A DNA stretch of 64,000 bases from the NCBI GenBank assembly GCA_002448445.1, contig DJYC01000041.1, positions 86,658 through 150,657 on the forward strand, in the 5' to 3' direction. The position numbers and the translations under genes are program-made. Positions 18,571 through 27,451 of this stretch are shown here, one piece after another. The DNA comes from Treponema sp. UBA6988 (lineage in GTDB: Bacteria > Spirochaetota > Spirochaetia > Treponematales > Treponemataceae). The notes beneath the pieces were generated by a model. That model was given only the letters and a program-made list of their open reading frames with translations, searched no databases and was not told the origin of the DNA. Within the stretch, counting starts at the first letter, position 1. Each line of letters starts with the position of its first letter.

Positions 18571-19902
18571 CTACAATGAAAATTTATAATTACTCAGCAA
18601 TTTGTCGAGTAAGCTTCCTTCTTTGTTTGCGGTTGGAACATAGCCAGTTGCATCTTGTACAAACTGACAAAGTCCGTCTGCTCCGCTTCCTTGCATATAG
18701 TATGAGGATGTTTGTTCTGCGATTTGCCCCTTTTCATTACAGGAGCAAAAATAAATTCCTATGGGGAATATTTCTTGTGCACTGCAATATGTTTCAGAAG
18801 TGACCTTTTTTAATGCAGCATTTAGACGTAAAATGTCATTGAGAAGCTTGGGATAATCTTCCAAGAAAATACTTGCCATGCTTGATATTTCTACATATAC
18901 AGGGTTAAGCAAAGTTCCCGATACAGAATATGTTTTTGCCTCTGCCATTATCTTTTCTTTTAGCTTTGTTGCGTTTTTTTCATCATTTATCAATTGTGCT
19001 GCTTTTTTTGTAAAGGAATTGAATGCTTCAAAAAGGTCGGGAACTGCATCCATGTTTACGATTGCAAATGATTTATCGTTCTTTGATGAATATTGTTTTT
19101 CAATTAATTTTGCAACTTCATTTCCTTGGGTGCATTTCTCAAGTTCTTGATTCATCCATGATGAATAATCCCATCCGCTTGCATCTTGAACTCCTTCAAC
19201 TCCAGCAAACCAATGTGCTTCATGTTTTAGTTCGTAAATTTCTTCCAGTTCTGCACCGAAACAAGTGTCGAATCCAATGAGGTCAAGTTTATCACTTCCC
19301 ATTCCAGTCTGTATTGCTTTGCGGAGGTCAGGGATTGTCATAAATGTTCCACTGGTGTCGTCAATTGCAATTGCTCTGTTTGTACTGCTCTTCTTGAAGC
19401 GATATCCTGTTCCATGCCCCCAGATGATAAGCCCATAGTGATCTGCAGGATAATATTTGCGCGAAAAATTCAGGAGAGAAATCAGAGTTTCTGTATCCCC
19501 CATGTTTAGTTCTTCTGAAGAAAGATAGTCTCCTTCTGGGGATTTGTGGCTCAGTTGAATGGATTTTGATTGTGCCGATGAATGGTCGATTTCAAAAAGC
19601 TTAGTCCCAGACCAGGATTTTTCATTTTCATTGTTACTGCTTGCCCTGTCAAAAAGAACTAATGTCTTTACAAGGTCGTTATTGCATCTTCCATTTTCAA
19701 TTTCCCTAAAGTCTTCAAGTGCTGCTGAGTCGAGGTTGTTGTCTGCGGCCATGTATACGATAAAAGTCCATTTGCTTTTCGGGTGGACGGATGGTGGCGT
19801 GCCGTCGGAACAGGTGGAAGAGAAAACATCTTCAAGTCCAAAGTTGCATGATTGCAATATAATTGAAAATAATACAAAAAATATGAATGTAAACTTTTTC
19901 AT
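18571..19902 (-). CDS. Clostripain-family (C11) cysteine peptidase lipoprotein
   Basis: 443 residues with a lipoprotein signal (lipobox LQSC, Cys19). The C11 fold opens with KWTFIVYMAADNNLDSAALED. The catalytic pair is visible: His163 in LIIWGHGTGYRF and Cys214 in DLIGFDTCFGAELEEIYEL. Members cleave after Arg or Lys and are usually secreted. AGGAGG lies just before the ATG. It sits between the accessory lipoproteins and the RHS gene of the same operon, so a role in processing or releasing the RHS protein, or being a second substrate of the secretion system, is a reasonable inference. Confidence 0.88.
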   Translation of the reverse strand: MKKFTFIFFVLFSIILQSCNFGLEDVFSSTCSDGTPPSVHPKSKWTFIVYMAADNNLDSAALEDFREIENGRCNNDLVKTLVLFDRASSNNENEKSWSGTKLFEIDHSSAQSKSIQLSHKSPEGDYLSSEELNMGDTETLISLLNFSRKYYPADHYGLIIWGHGTGYRFKKSSTNRAIAIDDTSGTFMTIPDLRKAIQTGMGSDKLDLIGFDTCFGAELEEIYELKHEAHWFAGVEGVQDASGWDYSSWMNQELEKCTQGNEVAKLIEKQYSSKNDKSFAIVNMDAVPDLFEAFNSFTKKAAQLINDEKNATKLKEKIMAEAKTYSVSGTLLNPVYVEISSMASIFLEDYPKLLNDILRLNAALKKVTSETYCSAQEIFPIGIYFCSCNEKGQIAEQTSSYYMQGSGADGLCQFVQDATGYVPTANKEGSLLDKLLSNYKFSL

Positions 19903-19916
19903 TGCTGCCTCCTAAG

Positions 19917-20351
19917 TTAGTTGCAATACAGCCCAAATGGGTCAGCCCATGATGTTCCATCTTCATATTCAATTTCTGTTGCATATAAAAAATCTACGGT
20001 GTAATTTTCATCTACTTCAGGCCCAATGATGTCATCGAGGCTAATGGTAATTGATCTGTCTTCTCTTGGGGCTATTGGGCATGTTATGTTGCATCTTATT
20101 CCATTTGATATTAATCCTGCGCTTTCTCCTTCTGAATCATATACTCGTGCGGAGAATTTGATGCTTTTTATATTTTGCTCACTGTTGTTGTAGAAATTGA
20201 ATGATACGCATGCAAATTTGCATATTCCTGAATTTTCTCCAATGTTTACTTGTGTGTTTGATATGTAGTAGGGCTTCTTGAAATTTGCTTCGGTGGCGCA
20301 TCCAAAAAATAAAACTGATAAAATAAAACTGAATATAACATTCTTTTTCAT
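19917..20351 (-). CDS. Small lipoprotein with Ig-like fold, T2SS operon
   Basis: 144 residues from the ATG at 20351, which has AGGAGA upstream; an earlier in-frame start at 20420 lies inside the preceding gene and is rejected. The lipobox is FFGC. The rest is beta-rich (FACVSFNFYNNSEQNIKSI, then SARVYDSEGE), similar to extracytoplasmic Ig-like domains that describe changes of side-chain contacts in outer-surface assemblies. I do not recognise the family. Its place in the operon suggests an envelope accessory to the secretion system. Confidence 0.75.
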   Translation of the reverse strand: MKKNVIFSFILSVLFFGCATEANFKKPYYISNTQVNIGENSGICKFACVSFNFYNNSEQNIKSIKFSARVYDSEGESAGLISNGIRCNITCPIAPREDRSITISLDDIIGPEVDENYTVDFLYATEIEYEDGTSWADPFGLYCN

Positions 20352-20356
20352 TTCAA

Positions 20357-20965
20357 TTATTCTCCTTTTCCTGTGTTTGTCTCTTGAATTTTTGATTCTA
20401 GCAAGTTTTTGTATTTGCAAAATTCTATGCTGGAATCAAAGTCGAAAGTTTTTTTCATAGTGGTGTTAAGCAATCTTTTAGCTTCGCTAAAGTCATCCTT
20501 TTTGTAGGCAATTAAACTCTTATACATGGCAAGTTCATTTTGAGGGATTGCCCCGTCCTCGCAGTCCGAAAGAGTCTTCTCTGCAAGAAAATAGTTGCCC
20601 TGTTCCAAGAGGTTTTCAAATTCATTTTTCAAGTCTTTAGCGTTTTTGATTTGAATGACGTAGAGTCTGTTGATTGACGCTTCTGAAAAATCAAACTTCA
20701 TACTCTGCCAATTTTGCTTGTGCCCTAAAAATTCCTTTCTTCTTAAATCCTTTAGCTCAAGAGTAAAAAATCCCCTGTCATCGGTACTTGTGACGATTTT
20801 CTTGTTTGCATCAGTGATTGAATAGTTTGCCACTGGCTCTCCATTTAAATCCGTTATCATCCCATGCAGATTTCCCTGCTTTGAAAAAGAATTTGTTGCG
20901 CATGAGGACATTGCTATGCTGACGATTACGCAGAATGTCGCCTTCAATATTGTGCTTTTTTTCAT
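20357..20965 (-). CDS. Lipoprotein with carboxypeptidase-regulatory-like domain and TPR-like helices
   Basis: 202 residues with lipobox MSSC (Cys about 22). Residues about 32-85 resemble a CarboxypepD-regulatory beta-sandwich (GMITDLNGEPVANYSITDAN, then STDDRGFFTLEL). The C-terminal half is helical with TPR-like spacing (LLEQGNYFLAEKTLSDCED and SLIAYKKDDFSEAKRLL). This resembles small pilotin or assembly lipoproteins of secretion systems, but that is inference. Its ATG overlaps the upstream stop by 4 nt, so it is translationally coupled. Confidence 0.8.
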   Translation of the reverse strand: MKKSTILKATFCVIVSIAMSSCATNSFSKQGNLHGMITDLNGEPVANYSITDANKKIVTSTDDRGFFTLELKDLRRKEFLGHKQNWQSMKFDFSEASINRLYVIQIKNAKDLKNEFENLLEQGNYFLAEKTLSDCEDGAIPQNELAMYKSLIAYKKDDFSEAKRLLNTTMKKTFDFDSSIEFCKYKNLLESKIQETNTGKGE

Positions 20966-22194
20966 TGTCTTTCTCCTGTTATTTTTCCATTGTTGTTTTT
21001 GTAAAACACAAGAACGCTTCCGTCTTTTTGTGTTATTCGTCCAAAGGCTTCCCTCTTTTCAAGCTTTTCCATGACGTAAGACTTTTTTGCCTGTGCAGGT
21101 ATCTTACTTGCTTTTTCTTTGGATAAGTCTCTTGGCAAGAAAACACTACTGTGCTTGTTTATTAGGGCAAGCGGGTTGCAGTCTTTTTCATCGATTTTTT
21201 CTGCAAAGATGATTTTCATTCTGCTGTTTACTTTACCTCCTTCTATTTCTATTACGGCCGGAAAAATAGAATGTTCATCACATGCAAACTTTAGCCCTTC
21301 AAGAAGCTTTTCTGCCGAACTGTTTGGAAAAAGAAATTCAACCGTACCTTCGTCGGAAAAGTCTGTAAGCAAAACTCCGTTGCAACTCCATATCGAAAGG
21401 CGAATGTCGTCAATTTGGCTTTTGGAAAGTTCCTGTTTAAGCATAATTACATTTTGGCTTTTGCCGTATAGACTTGCGGAAAATTCTGGCTTGGATGCAG
21501 AGTAGGTGACGGGTGAAAATATTTTTTGTCCACCATTTTTGTCTTCCTTGATGTCAAAAAAGGCTTGCGGAAAACATTCTGACATGCTAAAGCTCATTTT
21601 GTATGTTTCCTCTGCATTTTTATCTTCGAGAAAAATTAGCGAACAGTTTTTTATTTTTCCACCCTCCGCTCGAGTCCTTTGCAAAAAGTTATCAAGCGTA
21701 TTGTATGCAAGCAGTAGGCTCTGATGGACTTGCAATTTGGAAACATCTGCGTTGCGGTCAGTTTCCATAACACTGGGGAGGCTTTTGTTCTCTTTGTGCC
21801 TTGCTGACTGAATTTTTCCGCCTGAATGGATTGTGTGAGAAACAAAAAATATTCCTGCCAAAAGGCTTATGAATACAGCTAGGAAAATGTTCAGAATCTT
21901 ATCTGAATTGAAAAACCTGAGCTTGTTTTCATCTCCGAATTTTAGGGGAATGTGCTTTTTGCCTCCGCTCTTGTATTCAGCAAGTTTTACCTTGTCCATG
22001 ACGGCAACGGCTGCCATAAGTTTTCCTTTTTTGAGACTGTATTTTGTGTCATAGCAGCAGTCATCAGAAAAACATGGGTGGAGCTGTTCAAGTTTTTTTG
22101 CAATATAATTCTTCCTTCTGCTGCTCTTGAGTAAAAACGGCATTGGAAAAGAATAAAGCTCATAGTCGTCTCGTTTTACGTATTCCTTTTTCAT
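20962..22194 (-). CDS. Bitopic inner-membrane protein in GspL/GspM position
   Basis: 410 residues from the ATG at 22194 (AGGAGG a few nt upstream). Cytoplasmic N-terminal part of about 120 residues, one membrane segment (LNIFLAVFISLLAGIFFV), then a periplasmic part of about 280 residues. The topology and the place after the pseudopilin genes match GspL, which bridges the cytoplasmic ATPase to the periplasm. I see no confident sequence signature of GspL or PilM/PilN. It overlaps both neighbours by 4 nt (ATGA). Confidence 0.75.
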   Translation of the reverse strand: MKKEYVKRDDYELYSFPMPFLLKSSRRKNYIAKKLEQLHPCFSDDCCYDTKYSLKKGKLMAAVAVMDKVKLAEYKSGGKKHIPLKFGDENKLRFFNSDKILNIFLAVFISLLAGIFFVSHTIHSGGKIQSARHKENKSLPSVMETDRNADVSKLQVHQSLLLAYNTLDNFLQRTRAEGGKIKNCSLIFLEDKNAEETYKMSFSMSECFPQAFFDIKEDKNGGQKIFSPVTYSASKPEFSASLYGKSQNVIMLKQELSKSQIDDIRLSIWSCNGVLLTDFSDEGTVEFLFPNSSAEKLLEGLKFACDEHSIFPAVIEIEGGKVNSRMKIIFAEKIDEKDCNPLALINKHSSVFLPRDLSKEKASKIPAQAKKSYVMEKLEKREAFGRITQKDGSVLVFYKNNNGKITGERQ

Positions 22195-22535
22195 AACTCC
22201 TCCTGTTTTTTGTAGAATAATGCTTCCATGGTTTTCCCGTAGCACTTCCATGTTTCCCTGTAGAAATTTCCTTCGTGCTGTATTTTTAAGTCTTCAAAAT
22301 TCCATAATGCTGTACATGTGTCTTTCCATAGGGCGGATTCTAGAAGCCATTGCGAATCTTCAGTTGTCTTGCACAAGTTTATGAATCCGTTATATAAAAA
22401 TTTATCTCTGTTCAATTCATGTTCAATCTGTACAGTTTTTGAATGAATCTTTATGGCTGGAGTCAAAGCTTCAGATATAAAGGGGAAAAAAGAAAATATA
22501 ATTGCACAGCAGCATATTAATTCTATAATCTTCAT
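22191..22535 (-). CDS. Small exported or membrane protein, possible minor pseudopilin
   Basis: 114 residues. A hydrophobic N-terminus (about residues 4-24) is followed by a Cys- and Trp-containing helical region. No prepilin cleavage motif (G then F/M and Glu+5) is visible, so if it is a pseudopilin it is atypical. It is joined by 4-nt ATGA overlaps to the genes on both sides, which supports it being a real gene. Confidence 0.65.
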   Translation of the reverse strand: MKIIELICCCAIIFSFFPFISEALTPAIKIHSKTVQIEHELNRDKFLYNGFINLCKTTEDSQWLLESALWKDTCTALWNFEDLKIQHEGNFYRETWKCYGKTMEALFYKKQEEL

Positions 22536-22750
22536 TTTATATTTCCTTTAGTCGCATTGTTTTCTGCTTCTACATAAGAATAGAATTCATACTTTTGCTT
22601 TACAGCTGAATTGTATTGAGCATTTACGCAGGCACAAATCCCCGCACATACAAATGAAAGTGCACAAAGAACAATCATTGTAAGAATGAGTATATGTCCC
22701 TCGCTTTTTTTGTTAAGCTTATCTATAAGAAACGATGTCAGCGTTTTCAC
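22532..22750 (-). CDS. Small PilX/GspK-like membrane protein
   Basis: 72 residues, GTG start with AGGAGG upstream inside the end of gspG (32-nt overlap). Residues 14-45 read KKSEGHILILTMIVLCALSF, similar to the N-terminal helix of PilX/GspK-type minor pilins (a Gly after a basic stretch, then a hydrophobic helix), but Glu+5 is missing. It is much shorter than GspK. The role as a minor pseudopilin is inferred from position and helix only. Confidence 0.65.
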   Translation of the reverse strand: MKTLTSFLIDKLNKKSEGHILILTMIVLCALSFVCAGICACVNAQYNSAVKQKYEFYSYVEAENNATKGNIK

Positions 22751-23222
22751 CTTCTCCTCCTGCTACTCCGTCTGCTCCGTAACAGATGACGGCATAGGGT
22801 AAGTTTTGCGGACAGTCCGACGGAAAGGTTGCGCTTCCGTTTTTGATGTACACGTAGTCATTTCCCCAAGGGTCAGGTTTGACTTCCTTGTCCAGATATG
22901 GTCCGTTCCAGTTTTGCGGGACGGGAACAAGAGTGGGTTTTGTCCACAGCGCAACAAGCCCCTGTTCTGTTGTGGGAAAACTGCCGCAGTCCAGATAGTA
23001 GGATTGCATGGCCGCCTTGTAATGCTCGAGTGTTTGCCTGGCCGATGTCTTTCTTGCAAGTTCCATGATGCGGGCGGCGGAAATCCCGGCTCCTGCAGAG
23101 AGGAGTGCTCCGATTGCAAGTACCGCAAGCGTTTCAACGAATGTAAAACCGCTGCAATGATTCCCCTGTCTAGGATTTTTTTCATTTAAACACCCCCGTT
23201 TTTTTGTCCTGATTTTTTTCAT
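22719..23222 (-). CDS. gspG: Type II secretion major pseudopilin GspG
   Basis: 167 residues, ATG with CGGAGG upstream. Prepilin signature: cleavage after Gly25 in NHCSG, then FTFVE with Glu at +5 and a hydrophobic helix. The body has the GspG-specific YYLDCGSFPTTEQGLVALW, then WNGPYLDKEV, PDPWGNDYVY, and the calcium-loop tail with GADGVAGGEGENADI. The leader peptide of 25 residues is long. Needs a prepilin peptidase (GspO/PilD), which is not in the window. Confidence 0.95.
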   Translation of the reverse strand: MKKIRTKKRGCLNEKNPRQGNHCSGFTFVETLAVLAIGALLSAGAGISAARIMELARKTSARQTLEHYKAAMQSYYLDCGSFPTTEQGLVALWTKPTLVPVPQNWNGPYLDKEVKPDPWGNDYVYIKNGSATFPSDCPQNLPYAVICYGADGVAGGEGENADIVSYR

Positions 23223-23244
23223 AGTTCCTCCGTAAAGTTATTAG

Positions 23245-24186
23245 CTATATTCCATATTCAAACAAAGCCGGCATAATAACCGTCTTTAATAAGAGCGTTA
23301 TGTAGACTGCAAGGATGGTCATGCAAACGGGTTCAATCATCTGCATAAAAACTTTTGACCATTCCCCGCTTTTTCTTTCAAGATTTTCGCAAATTGAATT
23401 TAATGCCTGGTCTGCCCGTCCTGATTGTTCTGCAAGTTCCATGTGTAAAAGAAATTCTTCCCCAAACCTCTGGCATGCTTTTGATGCCCGGTGTCCATGT
23501 TCCAAATCAGAAAGTGCAAGGATGATTTTGTTCCTAAGATTTGAATTGCTTTTTACAGCAAGAAGTGATGTTTTTAGCGCATTGTAAAAATCCACTCCTG
23601 ATAGAGTAAGAAAATTCAATATATTGAACGTGTCTATGTATTCCTCTTTTGAAAAAATCCTTTTGATTGAAAGGAAGAAAAAAGCGATGCAGACAGCTAA
23701 AAATATATTTGCACTTATGCATCCGCGCACGGCATTTTTATGGTAAAGGTCAAAGTCAAACTTTCCCGTGATGTTTGGGATGATGTTTTTGCCGAATGCC
23801 ATAAGTGCTATGCAGCCTGTCATCGCTGCAATTGTTACAAAGACAGGGTATATAACTGAAAGAATAATCTTTTGTCGTCTCTGTCTGATTCTGTCTTCCC
23901 TTTTGTATAGGAAGTTGAATATTTTGCGGATGCTTCCTCCGTTTTGTGCGCATGATGCAAAGGCTCCGTATATTGAATTGAATTCAATGGAAGAACATTT
24001 TTGCAGCGCAACGGAAAAGAGTGAGCCTTGCTGAAGATACAGTTCTATTTCCCCCGCAGCATTTCGTACTGAATTTTTTACAGACTTCATTTTTTGAATG
24101 ATGATAAGTGCCTTTGAAAGTGCTATGTCAGATTCCAAAAGCGAATTGAGGACCTTTACGAATAAAAATCTGTTTTTACTTGACAT
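23245..24186 (-). CDS. gspF: Type II secretion inner-membrane platform protein GspF
   Basis: 313 residues, shorter than the usual 400 because the first cytoplasmic domain is reduced. T2SSF features are visible: FLFVKVLNSLLESDIALSKAL, the QGSLFSVALQKC region, and the second copy with FLTLSGVDFYNALK and EQSGRADQALNSICENLERK. Three hydrophobic segments (about 116-136, 168-190, 290-310). The start overlaps gspE by 11 nt. Confidence 0.92.
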   Translation of the reverse strand: MSSKNRFLFVKVLNSLLESDIALSKALIIIQKMKSVKNSVRNAAGEIELYLQQGSLFSVALQKCSSIEFNSIYGAFASCAQNGGSIRKIFNFLYKREDRIRQRRQKIILSVIYPVFVTIAAMTGCIALMAFGKNIIPNITGKFDFDLYHKNAVRGCISANIFLAVCIAFFFLSIKRIFSKEEYIDTFNILNFLTLSGVDFYNALKTSLLAVKSNSNLRNKIILALSDLEHGHRASKACQRFGEEFLLHMELAEQSGRADQALNSICENLERKSGEWSKVFMQMIEPVCMTILAVYITLLLKTVIMPALFEYGI

Positions 24187-25360
24187 TGCTCACCTCGATT
24201 TCTGCACGGAGTTTCCCGTTGTTTAGCCTCTGGGAGATTACACCCCTGGTGACTTCTTCTACCAGGGAAGAACTCTCGCCAAGGTTTGTTAGGCGGAGCT
24301 TTGCCTGTGTAATGTTTCCTGTGTGCAGGGTTGCAATTACAAGATGCCCTGTAAGAGCCGCCTGAAGCGCAACTTTGGCCGTAAGACTGTCGCGTATTTC
24401 TCCAATGAAAATTACGTCTGGATCCTGTCTGAAAACCCTCCTTAGTGCATCTGCAAAATCCATGTCATGTCCTGCCTGAATCTTAACCTGCGTAACTCCC
24501 GGTAAAACATATTCGGGGGGATCCTCCAAACTGATTATTTTTTTGGTCTCGCATTCAGTCTTCCTTATTTCCTGGAGAAGTGCTCCTGCTGTAGTGGATT
24601 TTCCGGAGCCAGTTGGACCACAGATAAGGATTAGGCCATTTTCCATGCGACAAAGTTTTTTTAGAAGCCCAATCTGCAAAATGTCATATCCAAGTTTTTC
24701 TAGCGAAAGTGGTATCTTTGATGAATCAAGGAGCCTGAGGACAACGGATTCACTTTCTCCGCTTGAACCGACGGTGGGAATGCATGAGACTCGGACAAAA
24801 ATACTTTCGTTTTTGTTTCCTCGGAATGAGAATTGCCCGTCCTGACCCCGCCTGTTTTCAACTACGTTCATTTTTGCAAGAAGCTTTATTCTTTGAACGA
24901 GCGATTCCCGGCTCTTGTTTTCCAGACTTGTGTATTTTGACAATTTGCCTTTTACGCGGAAGCGCACGTCCTCTGATTCAATGTGTATATCTGTGGCTCC
25001 TTGGTGCTGTGCACTGAATATTAGGCTGGAAAGCAAGGCTGATGCTTCGTTTTCTTCCTTTTCTTTTAGCGTACTGCTTTCTTCCGCTGCCAGATTGTTT
25101 TCCTTGCGCTCAAAAAGTTTTGAAAGCATTAAGTTGAATTCTTCTTTTTTTATCTGCCTGAAATTTATACCGCAAGTCTTTCCCGTAAAGTCATTTTTTG
25201 AATGGACTGCATGGCAGAGCCTTTCTTTTAGCTTTTCATTTGAAGAATCCAGAAGCCCGAATGTTATTGTGTTTTCCGGCTTGTTGTCATCAAGGACAAT
25301 TGTTCCGTTGTGAAGACAGAACACCGGTGAAAGTGAAAAGTTGGAGTTAAAGCCGCTCAT
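24176..25360 (-). CDS. gspE: Type II secretion ATPase GspE, short form
   Basis: 394 residues compared with about 500 for typical GspE. Walker A GPTGSGKST is at residues 248-256, the Asp box near 279-284 (LEDPPEY), Walker B DVIFIGEIRD at 315-324, and the His box ATLHTGN near 343-349. The N-terminal N1E domain is reduced, and the protein ends soon after GVISQRLNNGKL, so the zinc-binding tetracysteine region and C-terminal extension are absent. It starts immediately after the gspD stop (TAAATG), with GAGGAG inside the end of gspD. Confidence 0.93.
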   Translation of the reverse strand: MSGFNSNFSLSPVFCLHNGTIVLDDNKPENTITFGLLDSSNEKLKERLCHAVHSKNDFTGKTCGINFRQIKKEEFNLMLSKLFERKENNLAAEESSTLKEKEENEASALLSSLIFSAQHQGATDIHIESEDVRFRVKGKLSKYTSLENKSRESLVQRIKLLAKMNVVENRRGQDGQFSFRGNKNESIFVRVSCIPTVGSSGESESVVLRLLDSSKIPLSLEKLGYDILQIGLLKKLCRMENGLILICGPTGSGKSTTAGALLQEIRKTECETKKIISLEDPPEYVLPGVTQVKIQAGHDMDFADALRRVFRQDPDVIFIGEIRDSLTAKVALQAALTGHLVIATLHTGNITQAKLRLTNLGESSSLVEEVTRGVISQRLNNGKLRAEIEVSNVK

Positions 25361-27451
25361 TTAAAGCTCCTCTTTATTTGAGAAAATGAATTTGTCAAGG
25401 ACGCGCTTGGTAAATTCTTTTTCAGATTCTTCCGGCTGCATTGGACTCTTTGCATCTTTTTCCTTTTTTTCGCAGTGGGGAATAAGATAGATTACAAGCT
25501 CTGTGTTTTCTTTTGTTCTTTTGTGGGACTTGAAGAGCCAGCCTATGACAGGAATTTTTGAGAGCAGGGGAGTCCTTTCTTCTACGAGGGAATCTTCGTT
25601 TTGCAGTAGACCGCTTAGGATTACAGGTTCTCCGCTTTTGCCAAGCACTTCTGTTGTGATTGTCTTTTCGCTTGTGGGAGGCGGGTTTCCTGTTTTGGAA
25701 GAAAGGTCTGCCCCTTGTCTTGAAACGCATGCGGCAACCTTGCTTGTTATCATTCCGTCTCCGCTTACCCATCCTGTTATGTCTATTGTAAGGCCGGAAA
25801 CAATTTCGCGTGTGATACCTGAGTAGACGGGCTTTCCTGTTTCAGGATCTAGGTTGTTGTCACGGTAGCGGTAGGTGTTTGTGTTCTTGAAATTTATCGT
25901 TCCTCCGTTAACGCCATGAAGGGTTGTGTCTGCAAAAACGTGTGCCCGGTTTTCGTTTATTGCGCTTTGAAGTGATGATGCAAACTTTAGTCCGAATGCT
26001 CCCACAACATCAAGGTTGAGGTTTAGGACTGAACCAAGTGCCGCGCTCATGTTGTGCTTGTCTCCCAAGGCAAGCCGTCTTGAGCTAAGAGATGCGTCAA
26101 AGGAAAAGTCATCCGTTGACTGGTACTGCATTACAAGCAGGTCGTAGCGGATTCTTTTTTCGCTAACGTCGATTAGGCTAAGGTTTTCCTTTAGCTGATT
26201 ATATTGTTCTTCGCTTCCTGTAAAGAAAAATTCGTTGTCGCTTTTTGACTTTACGATTTGGGACTGTTCTATTCCTGGTGGAAGGGCTGCCAGAAAGTCT
26301 GCGGTTTTTATGTAGCGCAATTCGATGCGCTTTATGTTTTGTTTTGTGTCGAATGATGACGAAAACTTTTCTATTGAATCGTGGAGCTTTGTTTTTGCAA
26401 AATATAGTATGGCATTTTCGTCTTCCAACATGATAGCCTGCTGCTGGCCGAATCTTTGCATAATAAGATTGTTTGCCTTTGTGCATGGATAGTACTTGAA
26501 CTGGTGCCTCTTCCATATTTTGCCTGCGTCGCGCGCTGAACTGCTTTTTTCCTGTGGCGGGATGACGTAGTATATTCCCCCACATTCCGTGCAGTCAAGG
26601 TTTGCACTTGAGCAAATTAGCGAAAGCGTGTCTTCAAAACTCTTTCCCTGGAACTTTATCCTTTTTATTGGAGCTGATGTGTCGCATGAAAACAAAAACT
26701 GCTTTTGGGCATTTGAAAACAATTCTTCAAGGCAGACCCCCGCGCTTGTATCCTGAATGTCTGCGTCAAAAAGTTCTTGCTCCTGTTGATTGCGGGCGAT
26801 GTGGAGTCGTGAGCTTCCTGCATTTTGCATGCGGCCATCGTTATGGTTTGTTGCCCGCTTTATATGAAATTCGATTGAGGCTTGATCCTCCGTCCTAAAA
26901 ACATTTTCACAGACGTATTCCTTCCCGCACTGCCTAATCAAGGCCTCCAGCAGGGTCTTTAGAGCTAGGCTTTTATCCTGCCCGCGGAAGTTTGCGTGGA
27001 GCGAAACTGGTGTTTCCGAAAGTTGCTCGTAAGTTACCGTTGTGCCGAAATAGCTTCCCAGTTTTTCTGCAATCATGGAAGGCTTGCAGTCCATTGCGTC
27101 TGCAAAGAAAGTGCCGTCTTCTTGTCTTATGCTTACCCTGCTTACAATCCACAGTTCAGGGCTTTTGTTTACGTAAAGGCGGTGGGCTTTTAGAAAGCTG
27201 TCAAAGGCGTTTTCGAAAGACGTGCCTGCAAAGCGGAATGTCATCTTGCCGCTTACCGTGTCGTCCGCAACGATTGCTATTCCCCGGTACATACTTACCG
27301 TGTAGAGAATTTCTCCTATGTCTTTGTTTACAAATTCAAATCCGTCGATTGATGAAGTTTGGTTTTTTGTTTGGGCAGAAAGGTCGCTTGGGAATGTTGC
27401 GCTGCCAACTGCAAGCCCAAGGCATAAAACTGCTAAGAGTCTTTTTTTCAT
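25361..27451 (-). CDS. gspD: Type II secretion secretin GspD
   Basis: 696 residues with a signal peptide (cleavage near residue 26, DLSAQ). N-domains occupy roughly residues 35-420, with an N0-like start (FEFVNKDIGEILYTVSMYRG). The secretin beta-barrel domain is at about 430-660, with the hallmark PLLSKIPVIGWLFKSHKRTKENTELVIYLIP near its end split over two strands. It forms the outer-membrane channel. First gene of the minus-strand run; CGGAGAC precedes the ATG. No pilotin of known family is seen, but two lipoproteins later in the operon could serve. Confidence 0.94.
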   Translation of the reverse strand: MKKRLLAVLCLGLAVGSATFPSDLSAQTKNQTSSIDGFEFVNKDIGEILYTVSMYRGIAIVADDTVSGKMTFRFAGTSFENAFDSFLKAHRLYVNKSPELWIVSRVSIRQEDGTFFADAMDCKPSMIAEKLGSYFGTTVTYEQLSETPVSLHANFRGQDKSLALKTLLEALIRQCGKEYVCENVFRTEDQASIEFHIKRATNHNDGRMQNAGSSRLHIARNQQEQELFDADIQDTSAGVCLEELFSNAQKQFLFSCDTSAPIKRIKFQGKSFEDTLSLICSSANLDCTECGGIYYVIPPQEKSSSARDAGKIWKRHQFKYYPCTKANNLIMQRFGQQQAIMLEDENAILYFAKTKLHDSIEKFSSSFDTKQNIKRIELRYIKTADFLAALPPGIEQSQIVKSKSDNEFFFTGSEEQYNQLKENLSLIDVSEKRIRYDLLVMQYQSTDDFSFDASLSSRRLALGDKHNMSAALGSVLNLNLDVVGAFGLKFASSLQSAINENRAHVFADTTLHGVNGGTINFKNTNTYRYRDNNLDPETGKPVYSGITREIVSGLTIDITGWVSGDGMITSKVAACVSRQGADLSSKTGNPPPTSEKTITTEVLGKSGEPVILSGLLQNEDSLVEERTPLLSKIPVIGWLFKSHKRTKENTELVIYLIPHCEKKEKDAKSPMQPEESEKEFTKRVLDKFIFSNKEEL

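Noticed and set aside
18179..18589. 136-residue Pro/Glu-rich open frame on the plus strand
   Set aside because: It is the antisense of the Ser/Gly linker of the RHS gene; low-complexity repeats keep the opposite frame open. No ribosome site.
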